Shown: positions 51,533 to 62,829, counted from the first letter of the stretch. The stretch: DNA of 64,000 nt from Mactra quadrangularis (GCA_025267735.1 CM046297.1:27492011-27556010); one strand, 5' to 3'. Numbers and translations are program-made. The notes: generated by a model not told the origin, from the letters alone.

Positions 51533-51893
51533 GAACTTTAGTCAGTTATCTTTCCCTGATAAAATCTGAAGCAATCCAATTGATAAGTAGGTCCTTACAG
51601 TTGGAATCCTCGGATTTTATCATTGAATTCCTATGTAAGGATAACAATATATTTCATCTAATATCTTTCTTGTTAATGAAGATATTAACAGAAGTGATAA
51701 ATTGTAGATAGTTCTTTACCTTAAGAATAATTAGTTCGAATTTCAAACAAATTATTTGATTTACAAAAAAGTTATTTATGATTAAATTTGGCAAATTAAC
51801 ATAGAAAAGTAAGGGTAAAATCCGAGTAATCCAACTAATTAGACCTACCTATTTGAAGAGTATAAAAGGGGAAATAACTGACTAAAGTCCCTA
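51533..51893. mobile_element. TIR element with GGGACTTTAGTCAGTTAT-type ends
   Basis: Left GGAACTTTAGTCAGTTATCT; right GGAAATAACTGACTAAAGTC then CC. Partner piece at 44930-45060. An inner inverted pair lies near 51608 and 51820 (CCTCGGATTTTA / AAAATCCGAG). Confidence 0.7.
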
Positions 51894-52820
51894 ATTGAAT
51901 TTTTAAAGAATATATTATCTTTCAGTGAAGGAAATCAAATGACAAAGAAATGTATAAAAGCAAGGCAAAACCCCAATTTTGCCTATTTTATAACTGGTAT
52001 GAATGAAGTTTTATTTGGCATATTTCATTATAGGTATACAAGTTCTTTATGAAGTTTTATTCAAATGTTCTATTTACTGTGTCATGTTATATTGTCTGCC
52101 ATCATAGGCAGGTTCCACAGTGAAATATAATGAGAAAAAATGAGTGTTGACTGTGTGCTAGCATATTTTTTGAGAAAAAATAATTTTATTATTATATTTG
52201 TGATTATGAGTCATGTTTTTTTATGATTTTTTTTGAGAAACTGTTAAAGAATACTTTAAATGTTGTTAAAAATGTCACAGAATAACGTATGTGGTAAATA
52301 AATTGATATTTATGATGTTGTTGTTTGTTGGTCATTTTTGTTAGGAGGGGGGGGGGAGAGCTTGGTTAGTTCAGAGACATAGATATCTATGTCCATTCTC
52401 GACGGGTATCGAGATTCTTGATGGAGAAATCTAGATTAACCTCTGGGTATGAGAATGGTTTTATTTAGCAGAGATACAGATTCGGCATTCGCAGGCAACA
52501 GTCTTTTTGACCCTTGACAGGTGGGCCCAAGCTGTACTGATTCACTTAATGTACAACATAAACAAGAGTTTGACACTTATTGTGCTTAACATGGATACTA
52601 ATGAAATCACCTATCAGTTACTCGGGGATTTCTGCTAAATGTTAAGGATTCCCTGAATAAAGACAAAAGCATACGAACAGAGTTCCAGTAAAATTTTGTT
52701 AGAAACATTCAATGGAAATTCAAATAAGATATTTGGCTTTAATTTATATTTAAAAGTTTAAAACAGTTTGCATAAACTTGCTCAACTGTAAGAAAATCAG
52801 ATATGCTTAGGTGAAATATA

Positions 52821-53071
52821 CTAGGACGAAAAAGAAACGCCGGATACATAAAATATGCAACACATGTCCGGCCGTGTTTCGCAAAACAAGAAGGGTCATC
52901 GTTAAAAGGGGGTATTTTTTCACATAATCAGCATCGGAAATCGATTGAAACTTCAACAGCTAGTTCCATACAGATGACATTTCATACAAAAATAAATATA
53001 ATAATCCAATAATACAATTTATCCCTTAAAACAATCATTATAGGTTACCCGGCGTTTCTTTTTCGTCCTAG
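52821..53071. mobile_element. 251-bp Tc1-type MITE, intact ends
   Basis: CTAGGACGAAAAAGAAACGC (then CGG) is the exact inverted copy of the right end, and the element is flanked by TA. The end shares the core ACGAAAAAGAAACGC with the Tc1 element at 59191-60060, so it is probably mobilised by that family. Confidence 0.88.
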
Positions 53072-53079
53072 TATATATA

Positions 53080-54240
53080 AAAAAAAAATATTTACTTAAA
53101 TTGATTTTAATTTTCATTGAGGTATATACTACGAGGCCCTTGCTCCGCCACGAAATCGCCACCCGATCCTAAATGCATTAAACAGTCATCAATAGTATCA
53201 TTTAAGTAAGAATTTACAAAAAAAAATGTTTAGATAGTTATTTTTAGTAGAAAAATTAAACGAGGCGGAGCTTTTTAGTGGGCGGAGCCAAACATTCACT
53301 GATTGACATTTTACAATTACTGTAAAACATGTCAACATCGTAATTGATCGATTTTTTTGTGAATATCTTTTTATTTGTTGTAGAAATTACGTAGTTTGGA
53401 GGTAATAAAAATCTAGATTTTATTGCAATATTGTAAAAAACCTAGCTTTCCGTCTGAAAAGAGAACAGAATGATTGTTTTATTATGACAGTGTTGAATTT
53501 GGTTAACGTAATCAATGTCGTCTGCATTAATAACGAAGCCTGTAAAATTTTGTTTTTTTTTCTGACGTTTCTTTAACTTAATACACATTCAAAAGTTGAT
53601 AGAATAATAGGTTAATGAATCAATTGCATTGTTTGTAAGTAAAAAATCGGTTTGAATTTCCGAAATGATCATTGTTTTCATTTATTTCCTACGGTGACGA
53701 ACCAAGACCTCTCCTGTATATGTGCATCAAAACTATCGCATAAAACAAGTTATCTCCGCGTGTCATGAAAGTATAAGAATTAAAATTATATGGCCTTCCA
53801 AATGAGGGTGGTCACTTATCCAAACGTTTGCAGACAGAATGCAAAAAGTATCTGATCAGAATTCCCCCGGTTGAATCAATATTTTTTCACTGAAATTCTA
53901 TCTTTTTTTTCTAGCCAAGGTACATTTACCTAATAGTATAATAAACACGTACATGTGTATTTCGAAAATTCCGTGGATCCACGAGTTGCTTTTTCCAAAT
54001 CTCCTTAATCTTCGTACTTTCAATGTCAGCTGCACAGTGCATGTATATATGTTAAACTAAACTGGCTATCGCATCGTTTTAGCGCTTAGCCTCCATCTTA
54101 CAATGGACGCCCATTTTGAAGAGGTCATAGAATAGATAGAAATGAGCTGTCTTTCTGTCTTAAATCATCTAACTCTATAAGACTTGTGAATTCCATATTT
54201 ACTAATAACATGATCTTTACGTCCTCAACCAAGATTGTTT
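53080..54240. other. non-coding, no feature recognised
   Basis: AT-rich; no repeat pair or exon assigned. Confidence 0.5.
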
Positions 54241-54244
54241 TATA

Positions 54245-54470
54245 ATCCTTGGGGCAGTACCTCCACCTCGTCGACCAGGGACCCAGATCCCCATCCCGGG
54301 AGACCAGAAAACCCTTACCCGGGGTTAGTTAAAAATACTTAGTCCCTCTCTCCTGGGGAAACCAGGTCCAAACTCTGGGGACCAAGCTACCCAGCTACGG
54401 AGGCCCCAGCCAACGAGCATTTGATCATCAGTCTTACGTCCTACCAACTAAGCTAGCAAGGTGGCTTGTG
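54245..54470 (-). mobile_element. SINE family 4 with GC-rich body
   Basis: On the minus strand the head reads GCCACCTTGCTAGCTTAGTT then GGTAGGACGTAAGAC, a tRNA-like box A. The body, near 54250-54410, is unusually GC-rich (CATCCCGGGAGACCAG, CTGGGGAAACCAGG). Confidence 0.6.
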
Positions 54471-54479
54471 GTAGCTCTA

Positions 54480-55720
54480 CTAATATGTCAATATACAAAG
54501 CTAGTTGATTCAGTGAGCCTGTAGTTATGATATAAATATGTTGGTTGTTTTATGAGAAAATGCTAGTACATGTATGTACTTAGATCTTTGCTCTCATTCA
54601 ACTACGTAACAAAGTACGTGAACCCTATGTTCTTGATCAGGTTGGTTAAGCTTTGAGGGATCGAGTGGGTCGAACAGTGTAAGGTACATTACAGGAAACA
54701 TAATTACAACATGTTACTTTAATATGGTATGGAATGCATCATTTAACATGGAATTCGCTAAAATCACTGCACAATATTTTTTTCTTCAATTTGAAATTAT
54801 ATTGATAGCTCATGAGTTAGATGTACGAGTATACATGTATAACCTTTTCTAGATTTGACTATTGATCAACAATTTCATCATCACTTTAAATTACTCAGGT
54901 ATTGAATCTCAGTCACCATAACATCTATATCTACAGGATTCAAAACTATAAAATTCAAACATTAATTAAGTTCATTACGGCACTCGAACATAATTCACCT
55001 GTCTCTTTTGACGAATAACAGGAATTATGGTCTATGAATGTGAACTTTATTCACGTCCCGTGTGGACAAAATTTGAACAAGAAATATCTTTAAAAAAAGT
55101 TAGTTGGCGCGGTGCAGGGTTCATTTTGTTTTACGTTTAAATGTAAGCCGACGAAAATGACTTCAAATAAAATCTCGATTTCACAAAATGCTTCTGTTTT
55201 TAAGCTACAAATTTCATAATAAATTGACATTATCAATATTATACGGGATTATCTTTATTCGTTTTATTTCCCAGGCCGTTAACTAAACTTTTTTTCGGGA
55301 CCGCATATTGAAAATCTGGGACTGTATACTAAACTTTATTTCGGGACAACCAATCGTATCACATGTTTTATTCGTTTCTCATCACCGGAAGTGAATTTCA
55401 TTGGACATACAGGAATAGTAGAGCAATTTATATTGGATAAAATATAGGTCAAAAGTTGGCTTAGACAGATGCGCCGATAATGTCTGGGACCTCCCATATA
55501 AATGAACTATCGATTAGCTTTTATTGAACAAAAAGAAACATACTGTGGGTATCAAAGAAAACACATTCTTAAGCCTAGTTTAGAAACTTTATGGGAACAC
55601 ATTCTTTAGCCTTCTTTTAGGAACAATTTAGGAAACATGTTAGCGTAGTTTTAGGAACATCATAGGTTATACCTTTTTAGCCTAGGTTCAATAGTGCTGA
55701 TATATACACACCAACTGTCT
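54480..55720. other. non-coding, no feature recognised
   Basis: No exon. A short duplicated phrase (TAAACTTTTTTTCGGGAC / TAAACTTTATTTCGGGAC) lies near 55284 and 55332, and a TTTAGGAACA-type repeat near 55570-55660. Confidence 0.5.
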
Positions 55721-55726
55721 CGTATA

Positions 55727-56035
55727 GCCGCCCGGCTAGCTCAGTTGGTAGCACGCAAGACTACTGATCGGGGGCTCACGGGTTCGATTCCCGGGCGGGG
55801 CATACTTTCATGGAACTTGGTCATGAACTTATTTCTACGGCCATTCTCCCTCCTACCAATGATGTTTAATTATGTAGGGCAGTTGTCAGTCACTGACGAA
55901 AGTATACGCTTAGTAGTTGGTTAACAGTTAAATCCAGAGATTTAGCCTTTCCAAGAACAGCGTGTAGGTACCGCCGTTATATGACCTATACAATGTGTTG
56001 CTACGGCATTAAACCCAACAAACAAACAAACAAAC
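55727..56035 (+). mobile_element. family-1 SINE, best-preserved copy
   Basis: Box A TAGCTCAGTTGGTAGCACG, box B GGGTTCGATTCCCGGGCG, full core (AATCCAGAGATTTAGCCTTT, TTATATGACCTATACAATGT), tail GTTGCTACGGCATTAAACCC and (AAAC)n. It can serve as the family reference; about 309 bp. Confidence 0.92.
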
Positions 56036-56039
56036 TGTC

Positions 56040-57130
56040 AGTTGAGTAATGCATTTTGAACATTAGTTCCTCACGTAAATACCCATGCAGAGTAAAATAT
56101 TGTAAATGTTACATATACGCTGTTACTCGGAAAGCGTTTGTAATGTTACTGTTTAAAAACCAAAAAAAGTTGAAAATGGAAATTAACACATACCTCTTAA
56201 GGCAGGGGGCATTGGTTAGTCATGCTTGCGTAATGAATACTGACTCATTATGAGAGGTAGGTAAAAAGTGTATCTTTGTAGAGAAACAGGATCGTTAGGT
56301 ACAAGAACGATCGCCATTTTCTGTTATATAAACATTTTATTTATGCATGTACGGTGCCATCAAATGCCATTTTGACGAAGGCATGTGTTAGAATAAACCC
56401 ATTCAAAATTTAGAGCCTATAATCCTATGAAAAGTCGAAACTAAGAGTCATCTGTCTAGTGAGAAAATTGTAAAATGAACAGTCACTGTGATTAATTAAT
56501 AATTTGTCAACTAAGAGTAATTAGTTAAAATATATTGTGATTGCTCAGACTTTTACATGCATGAAAACTGAGGTTTTGTTCTTTGATACCAACATATTTT
56601 GCACTAGCCGAATAACAAATTCGAAGGTATGTTTTGAGCACTACGATTTACAAGTTTGTTACATCGACACAGAGTTAGAAATATCAACATTCACTATAAA
56701 AACAAGTGAGATCAAGTGTAATTTTTTATAAGTTCTATAATGAGTTGGAGATACTCGAGAGCTTAGAATGAGGCCACAATGTAAAGCTTAGCCCTTAGAC
56801 GACAATGAAATGCCTCCATGAATGAGGATAAAATGGCACTTACGCAAGTTTCAATGAATGTTTTTTGTTTTAATTCTTCTTCAAAACAATGTGACTTATT
56901 AAATTGCAAAACTTATTAGAATGTTTAGGTTTGTTAAACGTGCTCATTGACGGTTCCAATTTGTCTCTAATCAATGAGTTATCGAATGATTTAAACAATG
57001 TGTTGAAGTAAATTGACTCACGGTTTAATACGAGTACCTCAAGCGTGGATCACGGGTTTTTCGTGCCTACTTCCTGATAATAGTTGTAACGGCGGATTAC
57101 TACTACATCGAGAGTTTATCTTATGTATAT
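56040..57130. other. non-coding, no feature recognised
   Basis: AT-rich short frames without similarity. Confidence 0.5.
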
Positions 57131-57133
57131 GAA

Positions 57134-57224
57134 GGCATATTTCTGCCATAAGAAAGTTACTGTAACTAGTTAACCTCTTAATTAACTAGTTAGTTATGTG
57201 GTTATCTGATGGCAGAAATATGCC
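57134..57224. repeat. hairpin, 16-bp perfect ends
   Basis: GGCATATTTCTGCCAT pairs with ATGGCAGAAATATGCC; an inner AACTAGTTAA / TTAACTAGTT pair. Followed by a (TA)n tract. Confidence 0.8.
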
Positions 57225-57325
57225 ACCATATATATATATATATCTATAAAATAAACTTTAATTACTTATTGATTCATTTATTGTTTCTTTTAATCGTAGG
57301 AAATGTACACATAGATAATATAAGT

Positions 57326-57471
57326 ATTGTTCGTTTTTTCTCAACTGTCAAAACATGAATAATTTCACGGTGACTGCGTGCTCTTTGTCTTACACTCGAG
57401 ATATTGAAATAGTGTGTAATCATTCACCATGAAATTATTCAAACTTTGACAGTTTAGAAAAAACGAACAAT
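57326..57471. mobile_element. 146-bp foldback MITE
   Basis: ATTGTTCGTTTTTTCT, ACTGTCAAA and GAATAATTTCA at the left are matched inversely by TGAAATTATTC, TTTGACAGT and AGAAAAAACGAACAAT at the right. Confidence 0.8.
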
Positions 57472-58500
57472 AGCCCTAAAATGAGTTAAATTTATTGTGT
57501 AGAGACAGTGATTGCCTTACAGGGTAAGTTGATGATGTATTGAAGTGAATAGTATAGTAAAGTGTAAATTTGTGGGTTCGTGTCCTGAAAATGTCGCATG
57601 ATATTTTTTACGAACATGATGCTTTTTGTGAACTATTTTTTGTTAATGACAAGAAGTTCAATGAATTTTATTAACTTTAGTTTGTTTGTGATACTTACAT
57701 GGAATATACAGTACTACAGTCTTGAACAACTCCCACTGGGAAAAAATAAAACATGTCGCTGTTCAGAGCTTGTTCCTCTGCAGAGGTTCATTTCATTTAA
57801 AATTACGCCTAAGGAAAATATCAAAAGATGTTGTTGTGCAGAGGATTTGGTCTGTAGAAGGCCGCTCTGTCGAAGTGTACTGTAATTATTTCCTGATTCA
57901 TGGAAATGAGGAATAATAAAGGGCTAGTGGATTTCCGCCAAAATAACTAGTGCTCAGTGTTCATTTTCATTCATTGTGTGGAATATAATTTCATCGGACT
58001 TCTTCCATTGGGAGTCTACTGTTACCTATTCTAAAATGAAGCTGAATTCACAGAGAAGGAGATAGAATGCTTAGGTAGGATTCATTATTTATATTGCATG
58101 AATATTGTTTTTTTTTTTTTTTAAATAAATTGTACAGTTTGCCCTTGGAGGAATTCCATCTTTGCTGTATATAGTGGTCTTTTTTCCGGTCGATAATATT
58201 CAGGCTAAATCTGCATAAAAATGTAATGAATCACACCATTTGAAACTGACCTGGGTGAGGACACAATTGGTTTGATTTGTGCTGACGTGTAAGGTTTTTT
58301 CTTACCATAAAAACATTCATGAAAAATTATCTTACAAAAATAAACTCTCAATGTATTATTGCCTTGAAAAAAACCAGTAGTTGAGCATTCCATTATAATC
58401 CGTGGTAATATTGTTGAAAAAAGGTACCACGACAAAGGGATTGAACGATCAGAACGATATATATAACAAAGCTTCCTTTTATGCCTTGGTTTTTGATATG

Positions 58501-59020
58501 ACGCTTAAGGTTCATGTAAAGTCTTGGTTTGCTAAAAAAATAGTAAAACAGAAATAGCTCTAATTCTGTCATATTTCCACCAACAGTATTGCTTTATACA
58601 TCAAAATGTTTCTTATGAAACATACAAAGTGATGCTGGTCATCAATTACGATAAAACTATTTAGCAAAAGATGTATTTGCAAAATTGATGCTGGATAAAT
58701 AAAAATACTAAATTACATTAAAATTTTCTTACAACAAAATTTAACATTAATTCCTTTACAGAACCTTATAGTTTAATGTTAAATTAGTTTGTAAAAAAAT
58801 CTTAATGTCTTTTAGTATTTTCAGTTTTACAGCATCAATTTTGCAAATGCATCTTTCGGTAAACGTTATCATCTGAATTAATAACCAGCATCACATTGTA
58901 TGTTTCATAAGGAACATTTTGATGTATAATATACTGCTCTTGATGGAAGTATGAAAGAGTTAGAGCATTTTTCATTTTACTATTTTTAATAAAACAAAGA
59001 CTTTACTTGAACCTTAACGA
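58501..59020. mobile_element. 520-bp foldback element with arms of about 230 bp
   Basis: ACGCTTAAGGTTCATGTAAA at the left and TTTACTTGAACCTTAACGAC at the right mark the ends. Inner matches include TACATCAAAATGTTTCTTAT / AACATTTTGATGTATA, AGTGATGCTGGT / ACCAGCATCAC and TGCAAAATTGATGCTG / CAGCATCAATTTTGCA. The arms are imperfect and the centre is near 58765. No coding capacity. Confidence 0.8.
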
Positions 59021-59190
59021 CGAATTAGTTTAGTATGGTCTTAATTATTATATAATTTTGCGCTGTTTGTTTTACCATTTTTCTTGAAGAAATGGCGTTC
59101 TACCACAAACAAACAGATCAAATTGACATTGATACATTGCACATGTGTCTGTGTGGTCGCATGTAGAAAAGGGGTGTATCTCTATATATA

Positions 59191-60060
59191 CCCAAACGAA
59201 AAAGAAACGCAGGGTAAAATGATATGGAATAACTTTTTATCGCCTTTGTGTAAGATGAAGAAAATTGGTCAGATTATTATCAAGGCATCTATTTACTCAA
59301 CACATAATGAAAAGTTACTGAAGCATGAAACGTTCAGTGTCACGTAATACAAGCGAAGAAATGCAAAAATTTCGTGCAGAATAAATTTGATAATTTCTTC
59401 AACACATCTTTTCATATCATCCAATACTCTAGACATTTATACACTGTTTTCCGTATTAAAACTCTGTTTTAACTTTCTACGTTAATGGCAAGGCTTACTG
59501 ACGTTCAGCGGGGTCAGGCCATTACGTTGCTAATGCAAGGTCAAACGCAACAGCAGGTGGCTATGCAGTTTGGCGTGAATGTTTCGACCATAGTGCGACT
59601 TGTTCGTCGACTTAGGGAAACTGGAAGGCTTGCCGACCGGCCTCGGACAGGGCGTCCGCGCGTCACGACACGACGTCAGGACAGGGCTATACGTCTCGCA
59701 CACCTGCGTTATCGTTACGTTACTGCCACTGAAACTGCTAACAATACAGTAGGCAATCATAACCGTCGTATTCACTCCCAAACTGTAAGGAACCGATTAC
59801 GTGAGGCGGGTCTTCGTTGTAGACGTCCATGCATTGGTTTGCCTCTTACTCCTCCACGTCGCGCGCGTCGAATGACTTGGTTAGCGGCTCATTCCCCTCG
59901 GGAATAACACAAAAAGTAAAGGTCAAAATCCAACGAAAATTTCCAAATTTAGTTCACGAAAGATAGTTCTTGATAAATCAATATCCCAATTTTAATATCA
60001 TTCTTATAATTCACCATAAATCACCACTGAAGTTTACCCTGCGTTTCTTTTTTGTTTGAG
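59191..60060 (+). mobile_element. Tc1 element with both ends, internally deleted
   Basis: The left end CCCAAACGAAAAAGAAACGC continues AGGGTAAA; the right end is its inverted copy with few mismatches, ending TTTGTTTGAG. TA flanks both sides. It is 870 bp, against about 1.3-1.6 kb for full Tc1 elements, in line with loss of most of the catalytic part of the transposase frame. Confidence 0.88.
59485..59907 (+). pseudogene. Tc1-like transposase, N-terminal part
   Basis: 140 residues from ATG 59485. QRGQAITLLMQGQTQQQVAM and QFGVNVSTIVRLVRRLRETG form the paired-type helix-turn-helix that binds the ends. GRLADRPRTGRPRVTT is the GRPR-type linker. Then QTVRNRLREAGLRCRRP and PPRRARRMTWLAAHSPRE and a stop. 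The catalytic DDE domain is missing, so it could bind its ends but not cut. Confidence 0.9.
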
Positions 60061-60365
60061 TATATTTCTGTTGAACTTATACAATTTTACAAAAAATATT
60101 TAGCCTTGGTAACAAGTAATTTTAAGGAGATATTTTGATGTTGTTACTTCGTTGTACTTATATAATTTAACGAATTATATTTAGCCTGGCAAACAGTACT
60201 TTTAAGGAGATACTTTTTATGTTATTATTTACAAACTTTCTCTTTCTTATATAATAGTTTCTTTATAAAGCGGTTATTTTCTGTATTTACTTGATAACAA
60301 TAATTTAAAAAAAAGATACTTTGATTTTCTTTTTTAGTACTAACCGTTTAACCTTGGCAACGCTT

Positions 60366-60624
60366 TTAGCTTTTTGTTTTTATGTGTTTGAGTGTCCTAG
60401 CTTGAAACATTGTCGAGATAATGGTGGGTAAATTATTAGAATTTGAAGTCCAGTATCTAGTTCTGGCTTCCAAAACTTTATAAGCGGCTTTTTTTACATT
60501 TTGATTTTCATCAGATGCGACATTAAGTATAAACACGGGTTCGCTGTTCAAAGACCTTAAGCTATCCAATATCGTGCAGGTGAAAGCATTTGGCCTGGAG
60601 ATCTTGCCTAGGGTCGTAAGGACA
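60366..60624 (-). CDS. possible lone exon or gene fragment, HEAT-like
   Basis: The minus strand is open from an AG at about 60625 (CTTCATAG) to a TAA at 60366-60368. It would encode CVLTTLGKISRPNAFTCTIL, DSLRSLNSEPVFILNVASDE, NQNVKKAAYKVLEA and a variable tail. The run VFILNVASDENQNVKKAAYK resembles one helical HEAT/armadillo repeat. Such a short frame in AT-rich DNA may be chance or a pseudogene; no partner exon was found. Confidence 0.25.
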
Positions 60625-60854
60625 CAACTATGAAGTTATAAATAGAAAAAAATAAAATGCTGCTTTAAAAACAGTTCATTTCTTACTTACTTTCTCTTTA
60701 ACAAGTTAAAATAGTTACAATATCAGGCCATGTATCGGACATCCAAATTAAAGTCATCGCATTCATTTAAGAGTTATTTCCCTTTGACTTATATTTACTT
60801 TATACTAATTCAATTTAGATACTTTGAACACGTTCTTATAATTTAGATTTATCA

Positions 60855-61030
60855 CTTTTGAGTCCTCTCCCTGGTCCCTCAGTACTGAGCAAGTAAGATA
60901 AAAGTTTTTTTGTTCAAGGAAAGAATGGGATAGGTTTTAGATAGGATTTAAAACAAAGTGGAGCTGGTTTTTAAATGATTATAAGCCAAACGTCGTAGAC
61001 TCGAAACCACATGGCCAAAATTTGACTTAT
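60855..61030 (-). mobile_element. decayed Leu/Ser-type SINE
   Basis: Shares TTCCTGGTCCCT-type and GTACTGAGCA phrases, TTCAAGGAAAGAATGGGATA, and a reversed head ending in CACATGGCC with the copy at 27560-27745. Confidence 0.5.
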
Positions 61031-61334
61031 ATCTTTTAAACATCCAGCGTTTTATTTCACTTTTAGTGGAAATGTAGCGGGGTCCGCTTCAAGCGACAAA
61101 ACTGAAAAAGAGGGGAAAGTTTCCTTCCATCTTAAAGAAACGTTTATTTTCTTCATGTTCAATATTTTAATTGTTAGAGCAATATATTCTTCTAAGTTTT
61201 CTCAATGATACTAAAGATTGATTTATCTATACTGGGTTTAACGCTGTGTCAACACATTGTGGTTGTGCTTGCATTCGTGATTTTCAGAAAGTGTCAGGAC
61301 CAAAACACTCTTCTCAGAAGAAGCCAATTACAGG

Positions 61335-61576
61335 CCGTAACGATACATTCGGAACTCCTCGGCCATTCGCTGCGAATATTCTTGGACATATTTAGACGCT
61401 ATTTTGAAACTACCGATGCTGAAGTAAACAAATATACGATCGTTAAAGCAATGAGTGATGTTTCGTTTTTAGTCCGTAAATTTTGAAACATCATTCATTG
61501 TAACGATCGTATATTTGTTTATTAAATTAGATTACTCGCAGCAAATGGCCGAGGAGTTCCGAATGTATCGTTACGG
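61335..61576. mobile_element. 242-bp foldback element
   Basis: CGTAACGATACATTCGGAAC, TCCTCGGCCATT and TACGATCGTTA at the left are matched inversely at the right (CCGAATGTATCGTTACG, AATGGCCGAGGA, TAACGATCGTA). The loop is near 61463. A small tail of a family-2 SINE precedes it (61231-61262, -). Confidence 0.85.
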
Positions 61577-61840
61577 AACGTTTTTGGAACGTTTAGAGTA
61601 ATTGAACACGCTTCTGGTTCAAAGGTGGCTTTTAATTAACCACCGTCCAAGGCGGAAAACCCCATTATGTTCTTGATTTCGTTATTTGTTGTTTGTGTCC
61701 TTTTTATGACGAAAGTGTAAAAAACTCGAATCATCTCCCTATTTTGATTTTTGGGTGTTTGAACTGTCTGTGTTTTTTAACTGTTGTATTAAGCCTTGAA
61801 CTCAGAGAGTATTTCTGAGGACATGTAGGTCAAACAACCC

Positions 61841-62126
61841 GGGTCGATAGCGCAATTGGTAGCGCCCCGGGATTCGGAATCTCGTGTCCCGAGGGGGTAC
61901 GGGTTCGAATCCCACCCGGGGAGGTTATACCCCTCCATGAAAATTAGACAATGTCAATTTTCCTCCATTGATTAGATAATATGGAGAAGTTTCCGACCTT
62001 GTGGAAGGGTAGGTGAGTACTGGTTATAGACAAAGGTCCAGGAAAGCTAGGTAAAAAGCTGGACGCCGTGATATGACCTAAAATGTGTTGATACAGCGTT
62101 AAATCCAATAAATAAAATAAATAAAA
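61841..62126 (+). mobile_element. family-2 SINE, best-preserved copy
   Basis: Box A in GATAGCGCAATTGGTAGCGC, box B in GGGTTCGAATCCCACCC, body ATTGATTAGATAATATGGAG, tail GTGTTGATACAGCGTTAAAT and (AATA)n. Confidence 0.92.
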
Positions 62127-62224
62127 GTAGGTCAAACAATTGGAAACTTTATACACTATGAGTGTTCATCATTGCTCAACATTGCATGTCCTTGAATCAA
62201 GTAAACTTCTTAAAATATATGGGT

Positions 62225-62370
62225 CAGGGATGGGTCGAGTACTGGATTCCAGTACTCGAGTAGTACTTGAGTATTTCAAATTTTGTACTCGTACTTATGA
62301 GTAATGAGTACTGGTTTTTCTTCAGTACTTGAGTAGTACTCGAGTAGTACTTAAGTACTCATGAGTATTT
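62225..62370 (+). mobile_element. hAT-like left end with AGTACT subterminal repeats
   Basis: CAGGGATGGG begins the segment, a form typical of hAT ends, followed by about a dozen AGTACT/GAGTA motifs over 140 bp (AGTACTCGAGTAGTACTTGA). No matching right end was seen before 64000. Confidence 0.5.
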
Positions 62371-62744
62371 TTGAGTACCAGATTGATGCAATATTTGATT
62401 AATATATAATCTAGTTTGATGATGCATCGCTATGTACTTAATTGGTGTAACAAAAAACAAAGTCTTAGTTGACACGCATGCTCGTGAAATTATCCAGAAT
62501 AAGTATTTGGTGTATTTGGTTTTACTTATTAGCTAATTTTGCTTGAATAAACTGAAATACATAATTGACTTTTGTTTTAAAATGGAATTCAACACATCTA
62601 TAGGACAGATATTCAAAAGCCAATGTCAAAAAAAAATTGCTTTTTATTTATGTTATTTTTTTAGTACACGTTTCTATGCATAAAACTTGATATTATAGTA
62701 TTATGTTCTTATATAATAAAAAATAAATAATAAAAACTAAGGCA

Positions 62745-62825
62745 GTGACTGGGTACGAACCACCAATGTTAGGTTTTGATCTGTTATAGATTTAGTATTC
62801 AACGCTTTAACCGAATGCGCTATTC
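62745..62825 (-). mobile_element. tRNA-like SINE head fragment
   Basis: On the minus strand: CCAGAATAGCGCATTCGGTT (box A) and GGTGGTTCGTACCCAGTCA (box B). The anticodon arm does not fold well, so a real tRNA gene is unlikely. Confidence 0.45.
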
Positions 62826-62829
62826 TGGG

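Noticed and set aside
52376..52393. Perfect 18-bp palindrome GACATAGATATCTATGTC
   Set aside because: Short palindromes of this size are expected by chance in AT-rich DNA, and nothing nearby gives it a role.
55727..55805. tRNA-like sequence with good box A and box B
   Set aside because: It is the head of a SINE: the same head with the same body recurs at 46144, 24948, 30570 and 17933 (-), and the acceptor stem is not completed.
57598..57885. Cys-rich 95-residue open frame
   Set aside because: The Cys codons come from short TGT/TGC runs around an inverted CTCTGCAGAG phrase; there is no signal of splicing or a conserved Cys spacing that I can name.
61841..61920. tRNA-like sequence with box A and box B
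   Set aside because: Head of the family-2 SINE, repeated with its body elsewhere.
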